Shown here piece by piece: positions 1-8,355 of a stretch of DNA of 9,097 bases; within the stretch, counting starts at the first letter, position 1; the number at the start of each line of letters is the position of its first letter. The position numbers and the translations under genes were made by a program. The stretch covers positions 1 to 9,097 of the forward strand of contig JAUVKG010000085.1 of NCBI GenBank assembly GCA_030596365.1, in the 5' to 3' direction. Below the pieces are notes generated by a model. The model was not told the DNA's origin. It did not search any database and saw nothing but the letters and a program-made list of their open reading frames with translations. This stretch comes from Chlamydiota bacterium (GTDB taxonomy: Bacteria; Auribacterota; UBA3054; B51-G9).

Positions 1-1695
1 GGCTTTGAAGTGGTTATTAAACCGGGTGGGAATGTAATCGAACAACACAAAAAAGAAATTCCTGTTTGGGAGAAATCAGGTTTGGATATGCTTGTTCGAC
101 CGGACCTTTTTACAGTACAAGACCCATTTAACGAAACTCAAATAAGTAACGGATATTCTGAACTTGAAAATATAATAAAATTTCACGAAAAAAATAATTC
201 GAATGTTGTTGGTTATGTCATTATGTGGGGATTCCTTGGCGAAGGTGGTTTTCTACCAAACTATAAATTCAGCGATAAAGCAAAAAAAGCTTTTAATGAT
301 TATATGAAAACTCCGGGTGTACCGCTGCCGGAACAATCGGCAATGGGTCTGCCGGGCTCATTAAGATGGGTTAAATGGCTTGAATTCCGTTCTAAAAAAT
401 TAAGCGATTTTCGCGCCGACTATATTAAATTCGCCAAACAGTTTACCGATAAGCTTGTCGGTACATGGAGTGAATTTTATTCGGTTGATAATTATATTTT
501 AAATATGGGTGATGCTCCGGGAAGTGATTTTTTCTTTTACGATCTTTCTTTTGGTGATGTAACCTGCAACCAGAAAATCGCTCTCGCGGAAAGTCATGGG
601 AATATGGAAACTTTTCCCACTTTCGAAGCATGGCGGGATTATATACTCCCTCTAATGGCTAAAGCTGCAGGTGAAGGCGTTACACCTATGTCTTTCCAGT
701 TCCCGATGACTCGCGGCGCCATCGCCGAAGGAAATACAAATCAGAAAAAATATTATGTCGATAAAATCGAAGATGAGTATAGTCTGAAAATAGGACCGTA
801 CATGAAAAAAATTATCGACGCAGCAGATGACAAAATAAGAGAACCGGAAGTGGCTCTTGTTTATGACTCATTTCAGGCAGGCGCTATGCCGGCTGATCGT
901 TTGTCGGGCAGGGTTTTGTGGCCATATTATGTTGGCACAAAACAAATTGAATCGAGCATGCATCAGATGGGTATAGACATGCGTGTAATTCCTTATGAAT
1001 GGCTTGAAGAGCATGATTTATCAAAATATAAGATTGTAATTGTACCTGACCCGATGTATTTGAATTTTAAAATGCGCGATAATTTAAAAACGGCGAAAAA
1101 GGTTTTATACTCCGGAGAATTTCTCCTGACACACCGGGATGAAAAATCACAATCAGGTAATTATACTAATAAGTTTAAAGCAAAAACTATTGATAATGAA
1201 TTCGGTGAAATAATTTATTTCGAAAATCCTGAAGGGGAAATAATTGTAAATAAAAAAATTCCGCTTATGAAAGGAGTAGATTTTCCAAAAGATAAAAAAT
1301 ATCCCGATGACCAGATGTTCGCTTTCAAAAATCCGCCTGAAGGTTCAAAAGCTTTAGCTAAAGTTGGAAAAGCACCTGTAATTTTAACAACCGGTAACGG
1401 GAAAAATATTTTTGTGGCAAACAGAGCTTTTGCTACTGCCTGGACGGAAAAAACAGACTGGTTGGAAAAAGGAATGTTTACTTTTCTTAAAAATGTTTTA
1501 CAAAGCAGCGGAGTTAATATTTATGTTAAAACTCCTCCACAGGCACGCTCAAATTTGTCTTATGTTTATGGAAGTTACGGCGTCAGCGGAAACTTTGCCT
1601 GGAACACAACTGACAAAGACATCAAAATAGAAATGTCAGACGGTCAAAAAGTTGTAATTCCAAAGCACGGATGGACTGTAGTTAAACCTAAATAA
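1..1695 (+). CDS. GH42-like glycoside hydrolase, 5'-truncated by the window edge
   Basis: The frame is open from base 1 (GGC TTT GAA GTG ...) to TAA at 1693-1695, so the real start lies outside the window and the GTG at 10 is probably internal. Numbering from that GTG, residues 1-275 look like the later part of a (beta/alpha)8 barrel. They contain a strand-like stretch with W73-G-F-L-G-E78-G-G, where GH42-type enzymes carry the acid/base Glu, a W-L-E-F-R segment near 123, and A-L-A-E194-S-H, a candidate nucleophile strand. Residues about 278-375 (E-V-A-L-V-Y-D-S ... I-V-I-V-P-D-P) resemble the Rossmann-like trimerisation domain of beta-galactosidases. The end (about 480-561) looks like a small beta domain. 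GH42 and related enzymes hydrolyse beta-galactosides or other glycosides. The catalytic assignments are by eye and the family is remote, so substrate is unknown. It converges on the secreted-protein operon with 24 bp between stop codons. Location cannot be judged because the N-terminus is missing. Confidence 0.6.
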   Translation, partial: GFEVVIKPGGNVIEQHKKEIPVWEKSGLDMLVRPDLFTVQDPFNETQISNGYSELENIIKFHEKNNSNVVGYVIMWGFLGEGGFLPNYKFSDKAKKAFNDYMKTPGVPLPEQSAMGLPGSLRWVKWLEFRSKKLSDFRADYIKFAKQFTDKLVGTWSEFYSVDNYILNMGDAPGSDFFFYDLSFGDVTCNQKIALAESHGNMETFPTFEAWRDYILPLMAKAAGEGVTPMSFQFPMTRGAIAEGNTNQKKYYVDKIEDEYSLKIGPYMKKIIDAADDKIREPEVALVYDSFQAGAMPADRLSGRVLWPYYVGTKQIESSMHQMGIDMRVIPYEWLEEHDLSKYKIVIVPDPMYLNFKMRDNLKTAKKVLYSGEFLLTHRDEKSQSGNYTNKFKAKTIDNEFGEIIYFENPEGEIIVNKKIPLMKGVDFPKDKKYPDDQMFAFKNPPEGSKALAKVGKAPVILTTGNGKNIFVANRAFATAWTEKTDWLEKGMFTFLKNVLQSSGVNIYVKTPPQARSNLSYVYGSYGVSGNFAWNTTDKDIKIEMSDGQKVVIPKHGWTVVKPK

Positions 1696-1719
1696 CGAAA
1701 TTGAGTTTATTCTGTATTT

Positions 1720-3630
1720 TTATTTTTTTTTGATAAAATAATAAATAAAAAATGACAAATAACAATTAATAAATAGAACCGGTTCAGGAATTGGTTGGAT
1801 TATTAATGTTGTATTGTATGGCCCAAGCCCAACGGAATTGCTCGTTGTGTATGTTAATGTTATTGTTTCGTCTAATTGCCAACTTATCGAATTTGTAAAG
1901 TGTAAACTTCCTGGTGCATGGTCGCCTTGCGGCCAACGTACGTTGTTCGTAAAAGCAAATTGATATGCGTTGGTAGGTTTTAAGCCGAAAATTAGTGTGT
2001 TTGTTTCTGATTCGTATTGCCAAGTGTTCGTTGTTCCCTGAAAAACATGGACAGGACCGCGAATTGATGGCGGTTGAGGTTCGCTTTCTCCGCCGTACAT
2101 TACATATATGCGGCCTTTGCCATATTCACCCATTAAAACATCATCGAAACCATCACCATTGATATCGCCGTCGCCGGCAACATCTCTGCCGAACATGTGT
2201 GTACTGCCTCCCCAGCCTACATTATGTATTCCTTCAACATAGAAAGCAAAGACGCCATCAAGAGTGTTTGTCGTCATAGGATTAGTTTTATGCCAATCCG
2301 GACGGCCGAATATGACATAAACATATTCCGGCGGAAAAACAAATCCGTCTTGTTGGGCGTTTCCTACAATCAGGTCACGAAACCCATCACCGTTCATATC
2401 CCCGGCGCTGTCAAGTGTTGCACTGAACCCTTCCGCGTGAACCATTCCCGCGCATACATTTGCGCCATTAGTTCCATCGCACCAGCTTACATCAATGTAA
2501 TGTGGAAAATTGCTGGTCTGTCCGAAAAAAATTGACATCGATTGCCCAACAATATTAGAGTACCAAGGATCATCAAAAACGTAATCAGATGCTCCAGTCA
2601 TATTAATTACGATATCATCTATATTATCGCCATTTACATCGCCAAGAGGCTCAATAATATTAGCTTGCTGATCGATTATCATGAAACCATTTGTACCGTC
2701 AAAAAATTCCTGGGAAAAAGTATCGGGTAATACTTGACCTCCATAAACTATATTTACTGCATAATGTGCACTTCCGTTTATTTCCGGTGCGCATCTAAAA
2801 GCCAAATCATTGTATCCGTCGTTGTTTATATCTCTAATATTTGAAATAGTTTTACCGGAATTACAAGATTCCCTGTTTCCATAATAAGTACTATAATTAG
2901 TTATAGGTGGTTGACCTAAAGTAAGTGAATTATTTGTTTTCCAGTTATTGTTGAATTCTATAAAATAAACTTGTCCTCCCCATTCCACATTTATAACACC
3001 TCCAGTCATACCTTTTGCATGAGGTGCCGATACAACTAATTCAAGATTACTATCACCAGTTATATCTACAAAATCAAGTGCTTTTCCAAGGTCTTCTGAG
3101 TCTCCATTGCCTATTACTTTAAGAAAATTAGTAGAACTCCATATTGCAGCATTAATATGGTTAGTTTCTTCCCAACTGTCAGCCCATATTATATAAAAAC
3201 TGCCTGTATAGTTTTCGTAATGTGATCCGCCTATTATAATATCATCTTTCCCATCGTTATTTATATCGTGTGCTAAAGTTATCATACTTCTTGAATTATT
3301 ACTAGGCCATCCAGCAAAATTATTTCCTGATACATTGTTAGTTTGATTTTTTAAATCAACCCATGTAGGAATAGAAGCGCTCCCCCAAGTCAACCAAAAA
3401 AAACCATTAGTAAATTTAGATGAAGAACTATTACTAAAATCAAAAATATCATCAAATCCATCACCGTTAATATCACCATTGCATGAAATATACCCAGTAT
3501 ATAATGTAGTATTTGTAAAACAGACGCCATAATTACCAGGGATTTCGTTGCATGTATAATATGCTTTATCTAAATTTACGCCAAAACTTAAAATGCAACA
3601 AATAATTAATATAAAAAATAGCTTTTTCAT
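1720..3630 (-). CDS. Secreted FG-GAP (integrin-alpha-like) seven-repeat beta-propeller with PEP-CTERM-like sorting signal
   Basis: This 636-residue protein starts with a signal peptide (M-K-K, then a hydrophobic run to about residue 17). Seven FG-GAP Ca2+-loop motifs of the D-x-[N/T]-x-D-x-x-x-[D/E] type begin at D53, D122, D189, D267, D331, D411 and D489, about 64-80 residues apart. That is the number and spacing expected for a complete seven-bladed propeller; the third (D-I-T-G-D-S-N-L-E) is the most degenerate. Residues about 518-612 look like an Ig-like/beta-sandwich stalk. The C-terminus is P615-E616-P617, a hydrophobic aromatic-rich helix (618-633) and K634-K636, the layout of PEP-CTERM signals that exosortase recognises. 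It is the last gene of the operon, 7 bp after the GxGYxYP-type gene, with AAGGAG 10 nt before its ATG. FG-GAP propellers usually mediate binding, so an envelope-anchored ligand-binding role is inferred. No exosortase gene is in the window. Confidence 0.85.
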   Translation of the reverse strand: MKKLFFILIICCILSFGVNLDKAYYTCNEIPGNYGVCFTNTTLYTGYISCNGDINGDGFDDIFDFSNSSSSKFTNGFFWLTWGSASIPTWVDLKNQTNNVSGNNFAGWPSNNSRSMITLAHDINNDGKDDIIIGGSHYENYTGSFYIIWADSWEETNHINAAIWSSTNFLKVIGNGDSEDLGKALDFVDITGDSNLELVVSAPHAKGMTGGVINVEWGGQVYFIEFNNNWKTNNSLTLGQPPITNYSTYYGNRESCNSGKTISNIRDINNDGYNDLAFRCAPEINGSAHYAVNIVYGGQVLPDTFSQEFFDGTNGFMIIDQQANIIEPLGDVNGDNIDDIVINMTGASDYVFDDPWYSNIVGQSMSIFFGQTSNFPHYIDVSWCDGTNGANVCAGMVHAEGFSATLDSAGDMNGDGFRDLIVGNAQQDGFVFPPEYVYVIFGRPDWHKTNPMTTNTLDGVFAFYVEGIHNVGWGGSTHMFGRDVAGDGDINGDGFDDVLMGEYGKGRIYVMYGGESEPQPPSIRGPVHVFQGTTNTWQYESETNTLIFGLKPTNAYQFAFTNNVRWPQGDHAPGSLHFTNSISWQLDETITLTYTTSNSVGLGPYNTTLIIQPIPEPVLFINCYLSFFIYYFIKKK

Positions 3631-3637
3631 AATTATT

Positions 3638-6073
3638 TTACTCCTTTGACCTGCGAAAAAAATCTTGAAATATTATTGGCGGAACTAATCTTAATTTTTG
3701 ATTATTGTCAGAATCTAAATATTGTATATCAAGCCAGTCTTCATACCACCCATGACAATACTGAAACCAGCAAGAATGGAATTGAGGTAAAGAATTTGTA
3801 TCACTATACCAAATTACAGGATCGGGATTCTCATGTTCGCCATATTTCGGTTGTATTTTGTGCATCCAGTCATCCCACAGAACAACAACATCGTTAGTAA
3901 TTACGAATTCTGTTTGCAAAAATTGTGGATTTTCAAATTCACCAAATTCCGGCCAGTAAGCAGGCCCGAGCGCATCTACTGCGCCAGATAATTGTTCGGT
4001 ATATAGATAAAAATCATTTTTCGACAGTTGAAAATTTGGACGAATAACCCGAATATCAAGTTTTCCGAGGTATTCGCGTGTCAGATTAAGATAACTTTTC
4101 AGTGCAAAATCTTTCTTAGCGGCGTTTGCCCAGCCGTTAAAATCTATTTCTGTGCCATAAACATTAACTTCCATACCTCCAACACCAGTTTCTACATCTA
4201 TTGATATTTTATCACCTTTATTTTTATAAAAATAGTCCAAAATATCGGGAGCGAGTTCATAATAAATAAGACTGAAACCTATGCTGATATAATTGTTTGT
4301 TGCTATACCATTTCTTATCCATTTATTATAAAAAACATGTCTGCTGTAGTCCATATTCCCGCCATCGGACATGAAAGAACACATATAAACTTTGTTGGCT
4401 TCATAAGGAATATTTGTATTAATATTTTGTTCGAAAGAAATATTATTACCGTCAAAACCTGAATGAAAAGAAGCGTTTGCTATGCCTGCCATGTATTGGG
4501 CTGTTTTGCCAAGTTTGCTTGCATGCATCCAAAAACCTTGTTCGCTGCCGTCATCAATATCATGGAAAGGAATTGGTACCATAAATTCCCAATTAGTTAA
4601 AATAATTTCATCTCCGATATTCAAAACAAGTTCATAATCAGGTTCGATAGGGTTGGCTCGCCGATGTTCCTGGTAAACAGGAACATAAATATTAGTATTG
4701 TATATATCTTCATGAAAGTCAACAATTCTTAATTCTTTTGTGATTATATTGGTAATTGTCGTTTTGAGACGGCAGTAGGTTTTATTATGACCAACAAGTG
4801 CACCAGTTGTGCCGAGAATAGTGGCATTTATAGGCATTTCTTCCAACAAGGCGTCAAAATCTTCGTACATTTCCGGGTAATCCCGCCGGTAGAAAAAAGG
4901 AAAAATTTTGTGCGCGACAAAATAATCACGATTGACCTGGTATAGCAATGGATGAACATGCGCAATTGCGCGTCTTGAACATTGCGGCCAGAAATTATCT
5001 ATCATATAATTGTAGATTGCCGGGCTGTTTGTCAGGCCGCGTTGTGTACAGTTAGTATCATTAAGAATTTCAATAACGGGCAGCGCAAAATCATATTCAT
5101 TTGTTAAAACATGATAATCTTCTGTTGATAGAGCTATGCAATTGCTGACTGAACATAAAACTGTCATATAATTTATCAGGTCGCCTTTGTCATGGTCGGC
5201 AAATAGTGAATCAGGATAAATTATCACACTTTCAACTTCCGGCGGTTTTGCAAAATCTTTTATTAGAGAATATAAATTTGTTTCTTCATTAAATACCATA
5301 TTATATGTGTTAGTATAAAAAGACAGCATATAGTCTTCACGTCGTGTCGCCATCAATTGGTACCATGTATCTATTTGATATAATCTTGGCTGAATGCGAT
5401 TGACAAGCCCCTGCAAAGTTACAAACGCAAACATTCTTGCATAATAATTTTTGCGGTTTTCAAATCCTGCGGATGTATGAGCATAATTATTATTATCATT
5501 ATTGCCCCCTCGAAGATCAATAAAAGTGTGCGTAACACACGGTTCAGGTGATTTTGGCAGAATAGGTGTGGTAAAAATATGAGGCGGAAGATTCGTAGAT
5601 ATGCCTATTTTTACAGAACTATTATAACTCCTTGTTTCGTCTTTGTACTGGTGTTTGAAATCCGCGCTTACGGATACTGTTCCCGTGCCCGACGCGCTGA
5701 AATTAATAGTAGCTTTCTCACCGTTGTCGACAGGTGAAATTGTCCATAAAGGATTAGTGCATGTCCAGGTTATTTTATTTGTGTTTACAACCTGGCCTGC
5801 TTCATTGCAGATGTAAGCGTAAAGGTCTATGGAATTAGTAACCGGCAAGTTCATTGACCAGAGTGGATAAAGGTCGCGTGCATAAGTGACTGTTCCGCCC
5901 GACGGGGTTGTAAAAATATTTTTTTGTGTTTTTCTTAATTTCATGAAATAAGTCATGGAAGAAGGCTCTCTGCCAAACCATACGTCAGCGAACACCGCAA
6001 ACGAGAAAATAGAAAAGCCGATTGTTCCTGCAATAAGTATCTTTGTACTATATTTTACCATATTTTTGTTCAT
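3638..6073 (-). CDS. Secreted GxGYxYP-family protein with an N-terminal Ig-like domain, divergent motif
   Basis: This is an 811-residue protein. A signal peptide (residues 1-29) ends in A-V-F-A before D30. Residues about 57-160 look like a bacterial Ig-like domain (T-N-K-I-T-W-T, then G-T-G-T-V-S-V-S). From about 183 the sequence resembles the GxGYxYP N-terminal domain: the F-I-D-L-R start and F-V-T-L-Q-G-L-V-N-R (217-226) followed by P-R-L-Y are characteristic. The C-terminal domain covers about 480-740, with S569-D-G-G-N573, where relatives usually have D-G-D-N, and T-G630-V-G632-G-M, where the namesake G-x-G-Y-x-Y-P motif should be. Both are altered, so activity is doubtful. The family is regarded as putative glycoside hydrolase or carbohydrate-binding and is often near polysaccharide-utilisation genes. 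No Shine-Dalgarno sequence is visible before the ATG, and M5 is an alternative start, also without one. It lies 20 bp after the beta-helix gene, so translation may depend on coupling. The family call is by recalled motif, not by alignment. Confidence 0.7.
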   Translation of the reverse strand: MNKNMVKYSTKILIAGTIGFSIFSFAVFADVWFGREPSSMTYFMKLRKTQKNIFTTPSGGTVTYARDLYPLWSMNLPVTNSIDLYAYICNEAGQVVNTNKITWTCTNPLWTISPVDNGEKATINFSASGTGTVSVSADFKHQYKDETRSYNSSVKIGISTNLPPHIFTTPILPKSPEPCVTHTFIDLRGGNNDNNNYAHTSAGFENRKNYYARMFAFVTLQGLVNRIQPRLYQIDTWYQLMATRREDYMLSFYTNTYNMVFNEETNLYSLIKDFAKPPEVESVIIYPDSLFADHDKGDLINYMTVLCSVSNCIALSTEDYHVLTNEYDFALPVIEILNDTNCTQRGLTNSPAIYNYMIDNFWPQCSRRAIAHVHPLLYQVNRDYFVAHKIFPFFYRRDYPEMYEDFDALLEEMPINATILGTTGALVGHNKTYCRLKTTITNIITKELRIVDFHEDIYNTNIYVPVYQEHRRANPIEPDYELVLNIGDEIILTNWEFMVPIPFHDIDDGSEQGFWMHASKLGKTAQYMAGIANASFHSGFDGNNISFEQNINTNIPYEANKVYMCSFMSDGGNMDYSRHVFYNKWIRNGIATNNYISIGFSLIYYELAPDILDYFYKNKGDKISIDVETGVGGMEVNVYGTEIDFNGWANAAKKDFALKSYLNLTREYLGKLDIRVIRPNFQLSKNDFYLYTEQLSGAVDALGPAYWPEFGEFENPQFLQTEFVITNDVVVLWDDWMHKIQPKYGEHENPDPVIWYSDTNSLPQFHSCWFQYCHGWYEDWLDIQYLDSDNNQKLRLVPPIIFQDFFRRSKE
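3641..3646 (-). promoter_or_regulatory. Ribosome binding site of the FG-GAP gene, inside the upstream coding region
   Basis: AAGGAG on the minus strand overlaps the last Lys-Glu codons of the GxGYxYP-type gene, and its TAA follows directly. The ATG of the FG-GAP gene is 10 nt downstream. The arrangement supports one mRNA and translational coupling. Confidence 0.85.
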
Positions 6074-6093
6074 AATATCAAGGTTTGGAATTA

Positions 6094-8196
6094 TTATTGA
6101 TTCTGCAATTCTTCAACAGCCGTCTCCAGTTGGTCGATACGGCTCTGGAGATTCGTGGAAAGTGAGTAACTTGGGTTAAAATAGACATTCGTAGTATTGG
6201 GAACAAAATCACTAGCCACCTCCCATTGTCCATTTGTCCACACAGCCTGGCCTAGTGCCGACTCTGTAGGGTTAAGTTTCCACAATGTATACATCCTAAT
6301 ATTACCATTATTTTCATCAACTGCGTAGAAGCGAAGATTATTGTTGATTACATCAATTATGACTCGAAAGCCAACATCAGGGTCAGCAGCAAGTTGTATT
6401 TCGCCACCTTCGTCTCCATTGGGATGCAAGGTTGGGCCAATATGGAGTCGTCCGCTTTCTATTATTACAGGTTTATAATTATGTGTAATAAGACGTAACG
6501 GAGCGTAACTTGTTTCCGGTGTTGTAATGGCGCTATTGGTATTATCTATTACGATGTATCCAGGTGTATCAAGTGCGCCTACAAACCAGTTTTGACAGTT
6601 GGTTAATAATATTTCTTCTGCTATAATGGAACCGTTAACAGTTAAATTAGATACTGTTCCTCCAGATTTACTGACATAATGTTGTGTAATAGTATTTATT
6701 ATCGAATTTGTTGCGGAAATAATTTTTATTTCTGCCTGATTTACAGTTGAATTTGAGATTAATAGAAATTGAGAATCCACATAACCTTTATTAACAATAT
6801 CGTTTGTTGCTGTGCCTTGCGCTAAATTTATTCCTTTTCCACCGGCAAAATCTATTACAGGCGCGCGCTGATGTGTCGGGCCGATTACCGTTGACTGATT
6901 CCATTCTTCCGGCGGGGTTGATGAACTGGAAGTCGAGTAGTCATAACATGGTGTCGGAAACGGTCCTGTAATGTTATCTTGAAGGCTGTCGCTAAAAGCC
7001 CAATAATAACCTGACTCGCCGCCATCAGTCCAATAATACCTGAACATGTAAATACTGTTCAGGTTCTTGTAAGCTTGCGCTCCTCCATTCCAATAATAAC
7101 CTTCCTGATAGTAAATTCCGTTTGCGTCTTCATGTGAACAACCGGTTACTAAATAACCATTTTCAGTAGTACTGTACATTTTTATTTCGTTAATCGAAAG
7201 CGGACCAGCCATTGTATCGCCGGCTTGGTCAACAAATTTTTCCGATATTGCAATGTCTGTGCCGTAAATTTCAAACTCAAGACCTGATGGAATATATACA
7301 TAACCGTTTGTTACTATATTATAATAATAATAGGCGGAGCCACACCAACTTGGTGTGCCATAAGTTGAGATTTTAAAAATTCTTCCATTCCAACTGCCGC
7401 TTATAAACTTTACATATTGTAAAATAACACCGGCAGGCGGCCTGCACGAAATATGGGTATCAAAATATGTACTCATAGATGAATGTACAACTCCTGTTGC
7501 TATACAGTTGTCATTATGAAGAAAAAGTTCACCGAAGTTGCTAATAATGTTTCCTGACAAATCTATTACGCCGTCTTTTACCAACAAAGCATTTTCAGAA
7601 ACATAATTTGAAACATGATTTTCCACCCAGTCCTGATCAGTCAGTTCTGCTTCATCTATAAAAGTAGTTAAAGAACCTTGGACATAAGCGTTCATACTGT
7701 CAAGATTTACTGCTTCAAAAATATGTTGCGGATCAGCGAGATAATTGACATGAACTATATCGCCATTATCACGCCATGTTCCTGAAATTGATTCAACATC
7801 AATATTATTATCAGCACATTTTACATTGTTAAACACTACAAATGCCTCGTTTGAAAATGAACCTTGAATATACATATCAACAAATGACATATCCGATTTA
7901 ACAATTATGCTATCCTGAATAATAGTTCCGTCACCATTGCCGCGAACAGATATATTTTCATAGTCAAAAACCAGATTGGTGATTTCATAATAATTTCCCG
8001 GCATAAGTTTTATAACTTCATTTTGACCATTTGACACGGCGGCAGCATAAGCCATGCTTATTTTATTGAATGGATTAGTTAAGCTGCCATTACCATCGGG
8101 CGAGCCATTATTTGCAACATAATGGATTTGTGCAAAAGAAAATGAAGAATAAATAAATAGGTAAAGAACGATTAGAAGTAAAGATAATTTTTTCAT
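6094..8196 (-). CDS. Secreted pectin-lyase-like protein fused to phage-tail-fibre-like modules
   Basis: This 700-residue protein has a signal peptide (1-22, cleavage after F-S-F-A). Residues 24-130 carry the entry of right-handed beta-helix proteins: H-Y-V-A-N-N-G-S ... G-N-G-S-L-T-N-P-F ... I-K-L-M-P-G-N-Y-Y, and further rungs seem to run to about 310. No pectate-lyase catalytic residues can be assigned. From 319 it changes style: V-D-Q-A-G-D-T-M-A-G-P-L (322-333), N-L-A-Q-G-T-A-T-N-D-I-V-N-K-G-Y-V-D-S (457-475) and H-Y-V-S-K-S-G-G-T (506-514) are phrases of tail-fibre repeat modules. Between them lies a Tyr/Trp/Gly-rich segment (about 345-432). The end (683-697) is a short coiled coil with hydrophobic residues L683, I687, L690, V694 and L697, which suits a trimer. 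It is first in the operon, with AAAGG 7 nt before the ATG. An adhesin or glycan-binding fibre is the likely role, but function is unproven. Confidence 0.75.
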   Translation of the reverse strand: MKKLSLLLIVLYLFIYSSFSFAQIHYVANNGSPDGNGSLTNPFNKISMAYAAAVSNGQNEVIKLMPGNYYEITNLVFDYENISVRGNGDGTIIQDSIIVKSDMSFVDMYIQGSFSNEAFVVFNNVKCADNNIDVESISGTWRDNGDIVHVNYLADPQHIFEAVNLDSMNAYVQGSLTTFIDEAELTDQDWVENHVSNYVSENALLVKDGVIDLSGNIISNFGELFLHNDNCIATGVVHSSMSTYFDTHISCRPPAGVILQYVKFISGSWNGRIFKISTYGTPSWCGSAYYYYNIVTNGYVYIPSGLEFEIYGTDIAISEKFVDQAGDTMAGPLSINEIKMYSTTENGYLVTGCSHEDANGIYYQEGYYWNGGAQAYKNLNSIYMFRYYWTDGGESGYYWAFSDSLQDNITGPFPTPCYDYSTSSSSTPPEEWNQSTVIGPTHQRAPVIDFAGGKGINLAQGTATNDIVNKGYVDSQFLLISNSTVNQAEIKIISATNSIINTITQHYVSKSGGTVSNLTVNGSIIAEEILLTNCQNWFVGALDTPGYIVIDNTNSAITTPETSYAPLRLITHNYKPVIIESGRLHIGPTLHPNGDEGGEIQLAADPDVGFRVIIDVINNNLRFYAVDENNGNIRMYTLWKLNPTESALGQAVWTNGQWEVASDFVPNTTNVYFNPSYSLSTNLQSRIDQLETAVEELQNQ

Positions 8197-8203
8197 GGTG
8201 GTG

Positions 8204-8208
8204 CCTTT
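8204..8208 (-). promoter_or_regulatory. Ribosome binding site of the beta-helix/tail-fibre gene
   Basis: On the minus strand AAAGG lies 7 nt before the ATG at 8196-8194. It supports this start, which also gives a proper signal peptide. Confidence 0.6.
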
Positions 8209-8355
8209 GAAGTAATGATTTATTTAAAATACATAATAATGGAGAGAAATTGACTGTAGAAAAATATACAGAAATGTTTGAAAAAAAACCGGGGATAAGA
8301 ACAAAAAAATAGAAAAGAAAACGCTTTCTGAAAAACAGAATGAGAAATTTTTAGA

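Noticed and set aside
1696..1760. Bidirectional terminator between the converging genes
   Set aside because: There are long T and A runs but no GC-containing stem. Much of it also codes for the lysine tail and helix of the FG-GAP protein.
2197..2730. Plus-strand frames of 112 and 62 codons within the FG-GAP gene
   Set aside because: They are antisense shadows of a clearly coding minus-strand gene, with no domain, signal or ribosome binding site.
6094..8196. Prophage remnant
   Set aside because: Only one protein has tail-fibre-like phrases, it has a Sec signal peptide, and no integrase, capsid, terminase or attachment site is visible.
8326..8340. Small hairpin TTCTG-AAAAA-CAGAA
   Set aside because: The stem has only 5 bp and no U-run follows directly on either strand, so it is not a convincing terminator or riboswitch element.
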